Below are positions 17,865 through 25,152 of a stretch of DNA of 64,000 nucleotides, in pieces. The stretch's first letter is position 1, and each line of letters starts with the position of its first letter. The stretch comes from Blastococcus sp. TF02A-26 (GTDB lineage Bacteria; Actinomycetota; Actinomycetes; Mycobacteriales; Geodermatophilaceae), in NCBI RefSeq assembly GCF_003319125.1, contig NZ_QOHG01000006.1, forward strand, positions 186,001 to 250,000. The letters run 5' to 3'. Under the pieces are notes generated by a model. That model had not been told where the DNA came from, made no database searches, and was given only the letters and a program-made list of their open reading frames with translations. Position numbers and translations under genes: made by a program.

Positions 17865-19139
17865 TCAGACGTCGACGGGGTCGCGGATGATCGGGCAGGT
17901 CATGCAGTGCCCGCCGCCACGACCCCGGCCCAACTCCGCGCCGACGATTGTGATCACTTCGATGCCGGCCTTGCGCAGCACGGTGTTGGTGTAGGTGTTG
18001 CGGTCGTAGGCGAAGACCACCCCTGGGGCGACGGCGACGACGTTGTTGCCGCTGTCCCACTGCTGGCGCTCGTTGGCGTACTCGTCACCCCCGGTCTCCA
18101 GCACCCGCAGCTCGGACAGACCCAGCGCGTCGGCGACGACGTCGGGAAAGGTCCGCTTCTCCTCGGTGACCTCGACCGGTTCCTTGTCGCCGGGCCGGAG
18201 GCTGAAGGTATGGATGCCGTCGACGATCTCCCGGTAGGCGGTGGCGACGTCACGGTCGGCGAAGGTGAACACCGTGTCCAGGTGCATGGCGGCCCGCATC
18301 TTGGGCATGCCGGCGACGATCACTCGGGTGGCGGCGCCGTGCTCGAACAGCGCTGCAGCGAGCTGGGTGATGGCCTGCCGGGAAGTGCGCTCGCTCATGC
18401 CGATGGCCACCGCGCCGTTGCCGATCGGCATGACGTCGCCGCCCTCGATGGTGGCCAGGCCCCAGTCCCGCTCGGGATCGCCCCACCACACCGTGGCGCC
18501 GGCGAAGTCGGGGTGGAAGGTGTAGATGGCCTTGTAGAGCAGCGTCTCGTCGTGCCGGGCCGGCCAGTACAGCGGGTTGAGCGTGAGCCCGCCGTAGATC
18601 CAGCAGGTGGTGTCGCGGGTGTAGAGGGTGTTCGGCAACGGCGGCATCAGGTACTCGCGGACGCCGAGCTGCTCCCGGGCGAGCGCCAGGTACCCGGACC
18701 GGAAGTCGGCGGGCAGGTCGACCGTGGCCAGCCCACCGATGAGGAGCTCTGCCAGCCGGCGGTCGTCCAGGGACTCGAGGAATGCCCGCGTCCCGTCGAC
18801 GAGCCCGAGGCCGACCTCGTTGGCCGTGACCTTGCGGTCCAGCAGCCACGCCTTCGCCCCGGGGATGGCCATCGTCTCGGTCAGCAGGTCGTGCAACTCC
18901 ACGACCTCGACACCGCGACTGCGCAGCTTGGCGACGAAGTCGAAGTGGTCCCGGCGGGCATTGTCGACCCAAAGGACGTCGTCGAACAGCAGGTCGTCGC
19001 AGTTGCGTGGTGTGAGTCGGGAATGGGCCAGACCCGGTGCGCAGACTAGGACCTTGCGAAGCACGCCGACCTCGGAGTGCACGCCGTAGGCGGCGACCGG
19101 CACGTCTGCGCCCGTCCTGGGAATAGTCGTATCGGTCAT
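17865..19139 (-). CDS. arcA: Arginine deiminase
   Basis: This 424-residue enzyme hydrolyses L-arginine to citrulline and ammonia. The guanidino-modifying fold is marked by [13 protein letters not shown] near the N-terminus, [23 protein letters not shown] in the middle and the C-terminal [20 protein letters not shown] with the nucleophilic Cys. The length matches bacterial ADI. ATG 19139 has GAGGAG upstream and overlaps the stop of the STAS-domain gene by 4 bp (ATGA). Ammonia release would raise pH. The usual partners ornithine carbamoyltransferase and carbamate kinase are absent here, so the ATP-yielding part of the pathway is missing or encoded elsewhere. Confidence 0.92.
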   Translation of the reverse strand: MTDTTIPRTGADVPVAAYGVHSEVGVLRKVLVCAPGLAHSRLTPRNCDDLLFDDVLWVDNARRDHFDFVAKLRSRGVEVVELHDLLTETMAIPGAKAWLLDRKVTANEVGLGLVDGTRAFLESLDDRRLAELLIGGLATVDLPADFRSGYLALAREQLGVREYLMPPLPNTLYTRDTTCWIYGGLTLNPLYWPARHDETLLYKAIYTFHPDFAGATVWWGDPERDWGLATIEGGDVMPIGNGAVAIGMSERTSRQAITQLAAALFEHGAATRVIVAGMPKMRAAMHLDTVFTFADRDVATAYREIVDGIHTFSLRPGDKEPVEVTEEKRTFPDVVADALGLSELRVLETGGDEYANERQQWDSGNNVVAVAPGVVFAYDRNTYTNTVLRKAGIEVITIVGAELGRGRGGGHCMTCPIIRDPVDV

Positions 19140-19603
19140 CGTCCGCGCGCTCCTCGCTTGAGAGAGGACCGGTGGCCACCGGACCAAGGCGGGACGAGGT
19201 GCCCCCACGGGAGGAGAGCTAGTTCGACGAGTCGCTCGACAGCCGCGGCTGTCGGAGGTAGATCGCCCTCAATAGGCTCGGACGCGCCGGCCGCCTTCGG
19301 TATTAGCGGGAGATGAGGCGTGGGGTTGACCAGCCGTATTCGGCACGCACGCGTGGTGGCAAGCGTCTGTGCGCAGACGGAAACCCGCAGCCCTTCATCA
19401 TCGCAGAACGAGATCGCGGAGCCGTCCACCGCGACGGTTGAATTGCCTGTGAGAGGCAGTACAGCCAGTGCATCAAACAGCCAACTGGCGCGACGGCGGT
19501 CGAGATCGCCAATGGGTCCGACCCACCCCGCGAGTGCATCCACCCACAAGACGCGGTGATCAAAGGTCTCGGCGGTGGGCGGCTGAGCAGTAACCAGACG
19601 CAT
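19136..19603 (-). CDS. STAS-domain-like protein upstream of arcA
   Basis: This 155-residue protein has a central pattern typical of anti-sigma-factor antagonists: a run of hydrophobic strands, [21 protein letters not shown] (compare VDLSxVxFxDSxGLxxLV), and a further strand CRIRLVNP. The usual phosphorylatable Ser is replaced by Asp-Glu in FCDDEGL. It overlaps arcA by 4 bp and would be the first gene of the arc operon. The start is ATG 19603 with a GGAGG site that is itself part of a hairpin. The role is inferred only; a partner-switch regulator of the arc genes is one possibility. Confidence 0.6.
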   Translation of the reverse strand: MRLVTAQPPTAETFDHRVLWVDALAGWVGPIGDLDRRRASWLFDALAVLPLTGNSTVAVDGSAISFCDDEGLRVSVCAQTLATTRACRIRLVNPTPHLPLIPKAAGASEPIEGDLPPTAAAVERLVELALLPWGHLVPPWSGGHRSSLKRGARGR

Positions 19604-19610
19604 GAACTTG

Positions 19611-19627
19611 CCTCCGGGTGCCGGAGG
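19611..19627 (-). promoter_or_regulatory. Hairpin burying the ribosome binding site of the STAS-arcA operon
   Basis: On the coding (minus) strand the leader reads CCTCCGG-CAC-CCGGAGG, a 7-bp perfect stem with a 3-base loop. Its 3' arm contains the GGAGG Shine-Dalgarno sequence 8 bases before ATG 19603. Formation of the hairpin would hide the ribosome site. Whether it is regulatory is not known. Confidence 0.5.
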
Positions 19628-20233
19628 CCTAAGCCCTATCCGGGCGCTCCCGCACACAATGTATGTGCTGAACGGCCCGATGCTCGACCGATTTCACGGT
19701 AGAGCGGCAACCCCCGACGCGCAACTGGACGCGGCCAGCAGGTACCTGCCGCAACGCGTCCGATGATCAAGGCAGGACCGCGAGGGCAACCCCATACGTG
19801 CGATGACGTCGTGAACGCCAGCCCGCGACCGTGGACAGGATCACGACAGTGCCCGTGTGGCGGATCGACGGCAATCGCCTCCGCCTACACGCCACGCCAC
19901 GCCATCAGCCATCAGTGGCGTCCGGTGAGCAAGGTCCCCTCACGTATGTCATCGGTTCCCATGCTCAGCCGCTGCCCGTAGGGGACGGCCGTCCTTCTCA
20001 TTCATCACACGGTGAACCGCCCCGGGGCGGGACAGGCAGCGGGAATGCGGCTGCGGCGATCCAGCGGCAAGAGCCTCAACGACGACCTTGCCGAGGGGGG
20101 GCCACAGGCGGACACCCCTCCCAGGGGCTCCCACCGAGGCCTTCCACCGAACCGTCAGCAGCTCGCCATCCAACCCGTCACTCGCCCCCTACCCGACCGA
20201 TCGACCAGCACTGGAGATCTCCCCTCCCAATCA
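19628..20233. other. Gene-poor stretch upstream of the arc operon
   Basis: About 600 bp without a recognisable gene. It should contain the arc operon promoter near the right side of the STAS gene. Short frames on both strands (for example plus 19831-20370 and minus 19949-20173) show no domain, are rich in Pro/Arg/His and lack ribosome sites. It forms the left border of the integrated region. Confidence 0.4.
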
Positions 20234-20260
20234 AGATCACGAGCCGACACACCTCATGCA
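20234..20260 (+). repeat. Left inverted repeat (27 bp)
   Basis: Starts AGATCACGAGCCGACACACC. It pairs with 21021-21047 with two mismatches. A 7-bp hairpin (AACTCGT-GGTG-ACGAGTT, 20274-20291) and CTGCAG inverted half-sites (20293-20310) follow inside the element before the ORF. Confidence 0.75.
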
Positions 20261-20320
20261 CTTGCGGTCCTGGAACTCGTGGTGACGAGTTACTGCAGGG
20301 TCGTCTGCAGACTCTGTGCC

Positions 20321-20809
20321 ATGGGAACCATCGGAACCCCCGAGCACCGGGCCCGCCGCCGAGCTCGTGAGCAGCAACGGCGGCAACACGTCGCCCAGGC
20401 ACCGACCGTGTCCGCCGATGCAGAACAGACCGGCGCTTCGGCGGAAGGGCGCGAACGGCGCACCGCCGCGACGACCTGCGGATGGTGTGCTGGGCCGATC
20501 ACGCCGCGCGGCCGGGGGCCGATCCCCAAGTGGTGCTCGGCCACCTGCCGACACCGAGCCTGGGAGCAGACCCGCGCGGCGGCCTCCGGCCGATCCGCGG
20601 TGCAGGTGGTCGAACGGCGGGTGCAAGTCGGCGTCCCCCTGGAGCCGACCCGGCGGGACTGGCCGGCACTGCTCGGCGAGCTGACCCGGCAGTTGGACGA
20701 CGGCCGCATTTACGACCGTGACCTGCCCGGCCTCAGTCGGTCACTACAGCCCGTACTGGAGGCCTACCGCTGGCGGGCCGGCCGGACCGGCGCCCCCGAC
20801 GTGCGCTGA
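20321..20809 (+). CDS. Hypothetical protein with CxxC...CxxxC zinc-finger motif
   Basis: This 162-residue protein starts at ATG 20321. The N-terminal third is Arg/Gln/Ala-rich (EHRARRRAREQQRRQH). A compact cysteine motif lies at about residues 53-80: CGWCAGPITPRGRGPIPKWC then SATCRHRAWEQ, spaced C-x2-C-x16-C-x3-C, which suggests a single zinc site. The C-terminal part predicts helices and includes VQVVERRVQVGVP and a WPALLGELTRQLDDGRIYDRDLPGL segment. I do not know a characterised homologue; nucleic-acid binding is a reasonable guess from the zinc finger and basic tail. It is the only gene between the flanking inverted repeats. No strong ribosome site is visible. Confidence 0.6.
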   Translation: MGTIGTPEHRARRRAREQQRRQHVAQAPTVSADAEQTGASAEGRERRTAATTCGWCAGPITPRGRGPIPKWCSATCRHRAWEQTRAAASGRSAVQVVERRVQVGVPLEPTRRDWPALLGELTRQLDDGRIYDRDLPGLSRSLQPVLEAYRWRAGRTGAPDVR

Positions 20810-21020
20810 GCCGCGAACCTCCAGTTTTTCTCCAGTAGTAGCAGAAGACGACTGCGCCGGAGCACGTGCCCTGGAGAGCCGGTGCACCGAACCGCGGACC
20901 GATCGCACCGGCGTCGTCCGAGGTCGACGACGCACACAGACGTCACCCCATCTCCTGCTCGCTCAGCGAACCGCCCGAACCCAGCGCAGTTCTCGTCACA
21001 ACGGATTCGCTCGGCCTGGA

Positions 21021-21047
21021 TGCACCAGGTGTGTCGGCTCGTGATCT
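21021..21047 (-). repeat. Right inverted repeat (27 bp)
   Basis: Reverse complement of the left repeat with two mismatches (GG for CA at bases 22-23). It is followed by sequence unrelated to the left flank, so the repeat edge marks the likely element boundary. Confidence 0.75.
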
Positions 21048-21746
21048 GGCTGCGCGGCTCGGGCGGACGGGATAGGGGGAGGCAGCAGCACGGGCCTAGC
21101 AGAAGCGCTGCTCGGCCGGCGACCGTGGCGAGCGGCGCGGCCGGGAAAGCGAGCCAGCCTGCGGCACTGCAGTCCCATCCAGACGCCTGCACGGCCGCGT
21201 CCGTGGAGCCGGCCGCAGGCGAGGAGCCGAGCGGCCGGTGCGAAGCGCCCCGGGATAGCCGGTGCGCGAGCACGACCTGCACACGGTCTGGAGCGCCGAT
21301 GCAGCTCTGCTCTTGCGACGCCCGGCCTGGGCGCTGTCGACAGACCTGCTCCGCGAGTTCGTCCGGACGCTTGGCGACCGGGGCGTCCGATGCCCGGCCA
21401 CCGCAGCCCCCCGCAGGCGCGACGCCGTGCTGGCAAATAGCAGCCCATGGCGCCACGACCCCGCCCGAGCAGGCGCCGGTTCATGCCTTGGACGGGGTGA
21501 CGCCCACCGCCCTCCGGGGTGACACCGGGCGGTCACCTGCGTTCTGCCATGTCACCCCGGGCCGTCCCGCTGTCGCGGCCGGCCTAGCGGCCGCACGGAG
21601 GCCGCGGCCCCTGGCACACGAAGAAAACCGGAGAAAATCAGGAGATTGCCGCGGCAGTGTCACCAATCGGCCGAAAATGGCGCCTTCTCCAGGTGGGTTG
21701 CCGCGCCGAATGCCGGCGCACGAGGCCAGCCGACGAGGAGGGCGAC
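21048..21746. other. Non-coding or decayed stretch upstream of the excisionase, with clustered GTGAC repeats
   Basis: About 700 bp without a gene I can support. A GTG-initiated 86-codon frame (21262-21522, plus) has a tidy start (REHDLHTVWSADAALLLRRP) but ends in low-complexity residues and has no recognisable domain. Between 21496 and 21665 there are five GTGAC/GTCAC motifs in both orientations: GGTGACGCC 21496, GGTGACACC 21518, GGTCACC 21531, TGTCACCCC 21550 and TGTCACC 21659. These may be protein-binding sites for the xis/int control region. Confidence 0.4.
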
Positions 21747-22052
21747 ATGGGCCACGCGCAGCGACCTCGGGAGCCGGCGCCCAGCGAGCCGCTGCTGCTC
21801 ACCCCCGAGGAGGCCGCTGAGCTGCTCCGCGTCGGCCGCACCACGATCTACACCCTCATGAAGGCCGGCGACCTGCGCCCGGTGCACATCGGACGCAGTT
21901 GCCGCCTCCCCCGGGCTGAGCTCGAGCGCTACGTCCGAGGGCTCGAGGCTCCCGCGCCGAGCGCGCCGGCTCACCCGCGCCGGCACCGGCGAACCAGCAC
22001 GAGTCAGCGCGGCTTGTTCGAGCTCACCTCCGACCCGGTGGAACGAGCCTGA
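21747..22052 (+). CDS. Excisionase / helix-turn-helix DNA-binding protein (MerR-like HTH_17)
   Basis: This 101-residue protein has the excisionase-type winged helix motif LLLTPEEAAELLRVGRTTIYTLMKAGDLRPVHIGRSCRLPRAELERYV at about residues 16-65. Such proteins bend DNA at attachment sites and steer a tyrosine integrase towards excision. ATG 21747 has GAGGAGGG upstream, chosen over an earlier ATG at 21657 that lacks one. The integrase starts 82 bp downstream in the same direction, the usual xis-int order of integrative elements in actinobacteria. Confidence 0.82.
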   Translation: MGHAQRPREPAPSEPLLLTPEEAAELLRVGRTTIYTLMKAGDLRPVHIGRSCRLPRAELERYVRGLEAPAPSAPAHPRRHRRTSTSQRGLFELTSDPVERA

Positions 22053-22134
22053 CCTGTGGATTCCCAGCACCACAGGTCAGCGCGCACCACGACACTCGAC
22101 GCCGAGTCTGAACCAGCGACGCAGGGAGCGACCG

Positions 22135-23334
22135 ATGACGGACGCCAAGGAATCAGACAGCACGCCCGCGCGGCGTCGACGAACGTTGGAGCAGAGGAAG
22201 CGTGCCAGCGGCGAGTCCTCCATCTACCAGGACGAGGACGGCCGATGGCACGGCTTTGTCTCCATGGGGAAGAAGGAGAACGGCCGGCGCGACCGACGCC
22301 ACGCCTCCGGCGCCAAGCGCGCCGACGTGGTGTCCAAGGTCCGTGCCCTCGAGGCCAAGCGGGACGCTGGGATGGTGGACGCGGCCGGCCGCGCACCCAC
22401 GGTCGGTGAGTGGCTGGACCACTGGCTGGACAACATCGCGGCGCGGAAGGTCCGCGCGCGGACTCTAGAGAGCTACCGCAGCACCGTGCGGCTGCACCTG
22501 CGCCCGGGCATCGGGCACCACCGGCTGGACCGGCTGCAGCCAGAGCACCTGGAGCGTCTCTATGCCGCGCTCAGCGACAAGGGCCTGGGCCCGGCCTCGA
22601 TCCTGCGCGCCCATCGGGTCCTGTCCCGCGCCCTGCGTATCGCCTCTCAGCGCGGCAAGGTCGCGCGCAACGTTGCCACCCTCGTCGATCCGCCTGCGGT
22701 CAGGCGACCCGAAACCGCCCTGCCGCTGACCGCGCCGGAGGTCAAGCAGGTCATGGCCGCCGCGCTGACCCACCGCAACGCGGCCCGGTGGACCGTGGCG
22801 CTGGCCGTCGGGTTGCGTCAGTCCGAAGCCCTCGCGCTGCGATGGAGCGACGTGGACCTGGACAACGGCACGCTGAGCGTCCGACGCGGACTGCACCGGG
22901 TCAGCGGGCGGGGGCTGATCTATGAGGAACCGAAGGCCGACCGCAGCCGCCGCAACCTGGCGCTGCCCACACCACTCGTGCAGGCGTTGAGGGCGCACCG
23001 GGCGGCCCAACTCGAGGAGCGGATCGCCGCCGGCTCGTTGTGGGAGGACCACGACCTTGTCTTCGGGCAGCCCAACGGCCGGCCAATCGAACGCAAATCG
23101 GACTGGCGAGCCTGGAAAGCCCTCCTCCAGGAGGCGGGCGTGCGCGAGGTCCGCCTGCACGACGGGCGGCACACGGCGGCGACCCTGCTGCTGTCCGAGG
23201 GCGTGCATCCGCGGGTCGTCATGGAGGTGCTTGGCCACGCACAGATGCGCACGACGACGGACACCTACAGCCACGTCATGCCGGCCCTCGGCCGGGACGC
23301 CGCGGACCGCATGGGCCAGGCGCTGTGGGACTGA
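22135..23334 (+). CDS. Tyrosine site-specific recombinase (phage-type integrase)
   Basis: This 399-residue protein has an N-terminal AP2-like arm-binding region (SIYQDEDGRWHGFVSMGKK), a SAM-like core-binding domain (TVGEWLDHWLDNIA at about 87) and a catalytic domain with the full set: Arg228 (GLRQSE), His342-x-x-Arg345 (LHDGRHTAA), His368 (LGHAQ) and Tyr378 (DTYSHV). All key residues are present, so it is probably active. It is paired with the upstream excisionase. The tRNA-Ala 3' end faces this gene 1.2 kb away. The attachment site was not identified with certainty. Confidence 0.92.
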   Translation: MTDAKESDSTPARRRRTLEQRKRASGESSIYQDEDGRWHGFVSMGKKENGRRDRRHASGAKRADVVSKVRALEAKRDAGMVDAAGRAPTVGEWLDHWLDNIAARKVRARTLESYRSTVRLHLRPGIGHHRLDRLQPEHLERLYAALSDKGLGPASILRAHRVLSRALRIASQRGKVARNVATLVDPPAVRRPETALPLTAPEVKQVMAAALTHRNAARWTVALAVGLRQSEALALRWSDVDLDNGTLSVRRGLHRVSGRGLIYEEPKADRSRRNLALPTPLVQALRAHRAAQLEERIAAGSLWEDHDLVFGQPNGRPIERKSDWRAWKALLQEAGVREVRLHDGRHTAATLLLSEGVHPRVVMEVLGHAQMRTTTDTYSHVMPALGRDAADRMGQALWD

Positions 23335-23350
23335 CGTGGTGCACTGCGTG

Positions 23351-23374
23351 TGCTCCGGTGGTTGCCACGCTGGC
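23351..23374 (+). repeat. Imperfect direct repeat copy 1, just after the integrase
   Basis: TGCTCCGGTGGTTGCCACGC plus TGGC matches 24475-24498 at 20 of 24 bases. It lies 16 bp after the integrase stop, where attachment sites are often found. It could be an att-site trace, but the match is too short and too GC-rich to be sure. Confidence 0.3.
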
Positions 23375-23512
23375 TTAGCGGCGGCGCTTCGCCTTGCCGA
23401 TAAGCGCATCAGACTCGCGAATCAGGCATCTCGAGTGGGCGAGTTGGCGGCTCGACGGTCGTAGAGGGCGTTTTCGACTTGCGCCCCCGCGGCAACCCGG
23501 CACAGCGCGCGC

Positions 23513-23869
23513 TCACCCGACAAGGTTGGCCAAGTCCAATTCGATGTCTTGACCATCCACCGTCACGACGATGCGTGGATGGTCGCCAGCGGCCGTCAAG
23601 TACTGCGTCAGCGTGGATAGGAGCATGTCGTGCTGACGCTCCAGGCGACTGATGACCGTCTGGGCCACCCCCATCTGCGTAGCCAGTGCGACCTGCGTCA
23701 GATCGGCGGCCTTCCGGATCTCTGCGAGACCTGCTGCGTGGACTCGGTCAGTATCGACCATCTCGGCCCGGACCTGTGCGGAGCGCTCCGCCACACCGGG
23801 GATGGCACGGGCCCGCGCCATCTTCTCCGCAGCGCGCTCGGCCCCGACGAACGTGGCCTGTTCACTCAT
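23513..23869 (-). CDS. XRE-family HTH antitoxin/transcription regulator
   Basis: This 118-residue protein begins MSEQATFVGAERAAEKMARA. The HTH lies at about 52-90: IRKAADLTQVALATQMGVAQTVISRLERQHDM. The C-terminal part (VVTVDGQDIELDLANLV) is typical of HigA/XRE antitoxins. ATG 23869 has GGGAGA upstream and overlaps the toxin stop by 8 bp, so the pair is co-translated. In such modules the toxin is bound by this protein, which also represses the operon. Confidence 0.82.
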   Translation of the reverse strand: MSEQATFVGAERAAEKMARARAIPGVAERSAQVRAEMVDTDRVHAAGLAEIRKAADLTQVALATQMGVAQTVISRLERQHDMLLSTLTQYLTAAGDHPRIVVTVDGQDIELDLANLVG

Positions 23870-24272
23870 CACTGTCTCCCTCGGTACGGGTGCGAAGCAG
23901 GTAGCTCTCGATAGCGGCGTCGGCCCGCGGCCCAACGCTGTCGTAGAAGACATCGCCCATGCGGGCCTTGTCGGCGCCGAACAACACCAGGACGACCTCG
24001 CCGGGGCGATCGGGCGGAAACCAGACGATCAAGCGGATCGCGGTACCAGGGCTGAAGGGATGGGCCACCCGCCAGACCTGGTGGCGGCGCGACTGGTGAA
24101 CCCGGCGCAGCGTCGGCGTGTCCGCATCCGGTACAGCTGTGAGTTCTTGCAGGACGCCGAGCTCGGCGTCGACGAGTGCGAGCTGCTCCAACGAACGTTC
24201 ATCACCACCTACGGCGCGCTCGATCAACTGGTCGTACCAGCGATCGAACTCGCCGGTCCAGTCGATCAACAC
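23862..24272 (-). CDS. RelE/HigB-like toxin
   Basis: This 136-residue protein begins MLIDWTGEFDRWYDQLIERA (GTG start). It has the pattern of type II RelE/ParE toxins: an N-terminal helical part, a basic central stretch HQSRRHQVWRVAHPF, then strands IRLIVWFPP and VVLVLFGADKARMGDVFYDSV. Members usually cleave mRNA at the ribosome; activity here is inferred. The GTG is only about 6 bases from a TATATT -10-like box, so the mRNA is probably leaderless. Toxin-first order is the HigBA type. Confidence 0.72.
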   Translation of the reverse strand: MLIDWTGEFDRWYDQLIERAVGGDERSLEQLALVDAELGVLQELTAVPDADTPTLRRVHQSRRHQVWRVAHPFSPGTAIRLIVWFPPDRPGEVVLVLFGADKARMGDVFYDSVGPRADAAIESYLLRTRTEGDSDE

Positions 24273-24278
24273 GCCAAG

Positions 24279-24303
24279 AATATAACACGGTAGTACTAGT
24301 ACT
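24279..24303 (-). promoter_or_regulatory. Toxin-antitoxin promoter with 12-bp palindromic operator
   Basis: A TATATT -10-like hexamer (24279-24284 on the minus strand) lies 6 bases before the GTG start. Just upstream is a perfect 12-bp palindrome AGTACTAGTACT (24292-24303), which falls between the expected -35 and -10 positions. An operator for the XRE antitoxin is the natural reading. Confidence 0.55.
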
Positions 24304-24474
24304 CCAGCATACTCAGCGGGCGCCCCGGGTCCTCCCAGCCGGCAAGCCGGCTGATGACGGCTGTCGTCTCAACCCCCGACCGGGCTCCCACCCGCGCGAG
24401 TTGGGCGGGCAGAGCGCCGGGTGAGACGCGGCGACCGGATGGGACGCACTGTCTGCCTGACCCGACGCCGCATC

Positions 24475-24498
24475 TGCTCCGGTGGCCACCATGCTGGC
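24475..24498 (+). repeat. Imperfect direct repeat copy 2, beside the tRNA-Ala terminator
   Basis: TGCTCCGGTGGCCACCATGC plus TGGC is the partner of 23351-23374 (20 of 24 identical). The two copies enclose the toxin-antitoxin pair. Confidence 0.3.
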
Positions 24499-24512
24499 AC
24501 CAAACACGACTC

Positions 24513-24541
24513 AGGCCGTCCCTCCGGAGGAGGAACGGCCT
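24513..24541 (-). terminator. Hairpin terminator downstream of tRNA-Ala
   Basis: AGGCCGT and ACGGCCT arms enclose a CCTCC/GGAGG inner stem (one mismatched pair). It lies 12 bases after the tRNA 3' end in the direction of tRNA transcription. No U-run follows, as is common in actinobacteria. Confidence 0.6.
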
Positions 24542-24552
24542 GGTCATCGGGG

Positions 24553-24625
24553 TGGAGCTGAGGGGACTCGAACCCCTGACCCTCACACTGCCAGTGTGGT
24601 GCGCTACCAGCTGCGCCACAGCCCC
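24553..24625 (-). tRNA. tRNA-Ala (anticodon GGC)
   Basis: The 73-nt cloverleaf has acceptor stem GGGGCTG paired with CAGCTCC (one G-U), D-arm GCGC/GCGC, anticodon stem CCACA/TGTG(A) with loop CTGGCAG giving anticodon GGC (reads GCC), and T-arm AGGGG-TTCGAGT-CCCCT. CCA is not encoded. Its 3' end points towards the integrase region, the usual orientation for tRNA-targeted islands. Confidence 0.93.
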
Positions 24626-24718
24626 GTTCCCGGCCCCGGTCGAGTGCCCCTGAGCCGATGAGAACTGTACATCCCCCGCCGGAGGCCGACGGGGAGGGGG
24701 TCGGGGCGCGCCGTGGTC

Positions 24719-25132
24719 CTAGCCCTGCTTCAGCTGCGCGATCCGCAGGTGGTTGCCGAAGGGGTCGCGCAGGCCGAAGTCGATGCCGTAGGGCTGGTCG
24801 ACCGGCTCCTCGGTGATCTCCACGCCCTTCTCCTTGAGCTCGGCGTGGGTGCGGTACGCGTCGTCGCAGGCGAGGAAGAGGTGCCCGCCGGCCACACCCT
24901 TGCTGATCGCCTGGCGCACCTCGGCAGCGGTCTCCTCGCTCATCGAGGGCGGACCCGGCTTCTCCAGCAGGACCTGGCGGTCGGGCCGGCCGGCGGGGGC
25001 CACGGTGAGGAAGCGCATCGGCCCGAAGGCCATGTCGGTGACGACCTCGAGGCCGAGCTTGCCGACGTAGAAGTCGAGCGCGGCGTCCTGGTCGGGCACG
25101 TAGATCTGGCTGATGGTGATCCCGGTCAACAT
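24719..25132 (-). CDS. VOC/glyoxalase-family protein
   Basis: This 137-residue single-domain vicinal-oxygen-chelate protein shows ISQIYVPDQDAALDFYVGKLG at the N-terminus, GHLFLACDDAYRTHAELKEKGV in the middle and FGLRDPFGNHLRIAQL at the C-terminus. These are the two beta-alpha-beta-beta-beta repeats of glyoxalase/bleomycin-resistance proteins. The exact reaction is unknown. The gene starts 21 bp after the AraC-type regulator in the same direction; this regulator-VOC pairing recurs in actinobacteria and suggests joint control. Confidence 0.85.
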   Translation of the reverse strand: MLTGITISQIYVPDQDAALDFYVGKLGLEVVTDMAFGPMRFLTVAPAGRPDRQVLLEKPGPPSMSEETAAEVRQAISKGVAGGHLFLACDDAYRTHAELKEKGVEITEEPVDQPYGIDFGLRDPFGNHLRIAQLKQG

Positions 25133-25152
25133 GCCGACGACGCTAGGGACCC

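Larger units (their letters stand above)
20234..21047. mobile_element. Candidate inverted-repeat-bounded element carrying one zinc-finger ORF
   Basis: The left end (20234-20260) and the reverse complement of the right end (21021-21047) match at 25 of 27 bases (core GATCACGAGCCGACACACCT). An inner block, GTGACGAG followed by ACTGC, is also shared at about the same distance from each end (left 20282-20297, right about 20986-21001). The ends therefore have roughly 60-bp two-block inverted repeats. The 814-bp interior holds a single plausible gene (20321-20809) and no transposase. No target duplication was found. It may be a non-autonomous transposon or an unrecognised type of cassette. Confidence 0.55.

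Noticed and set aside
19831-20370. 179-codon plus-strand frame overlapping the left inverted repeat
   Set aside because: Pro/Ser/Arg-rich, no start signal, and it crosses the repeat boundary into the zinc-finger ORF.
20983-21047. Inverted repeats as integron attC sites
   Set aside because: No R-box pair GTTRRRY or integron integrase was found, and the two copies are in opposite orientation rather than direct.
21262-21522. 86-codon plus-strand frame
   Set aside because: Plausible first half but no recognisable domain or ribosome site, and a low-complexity end.
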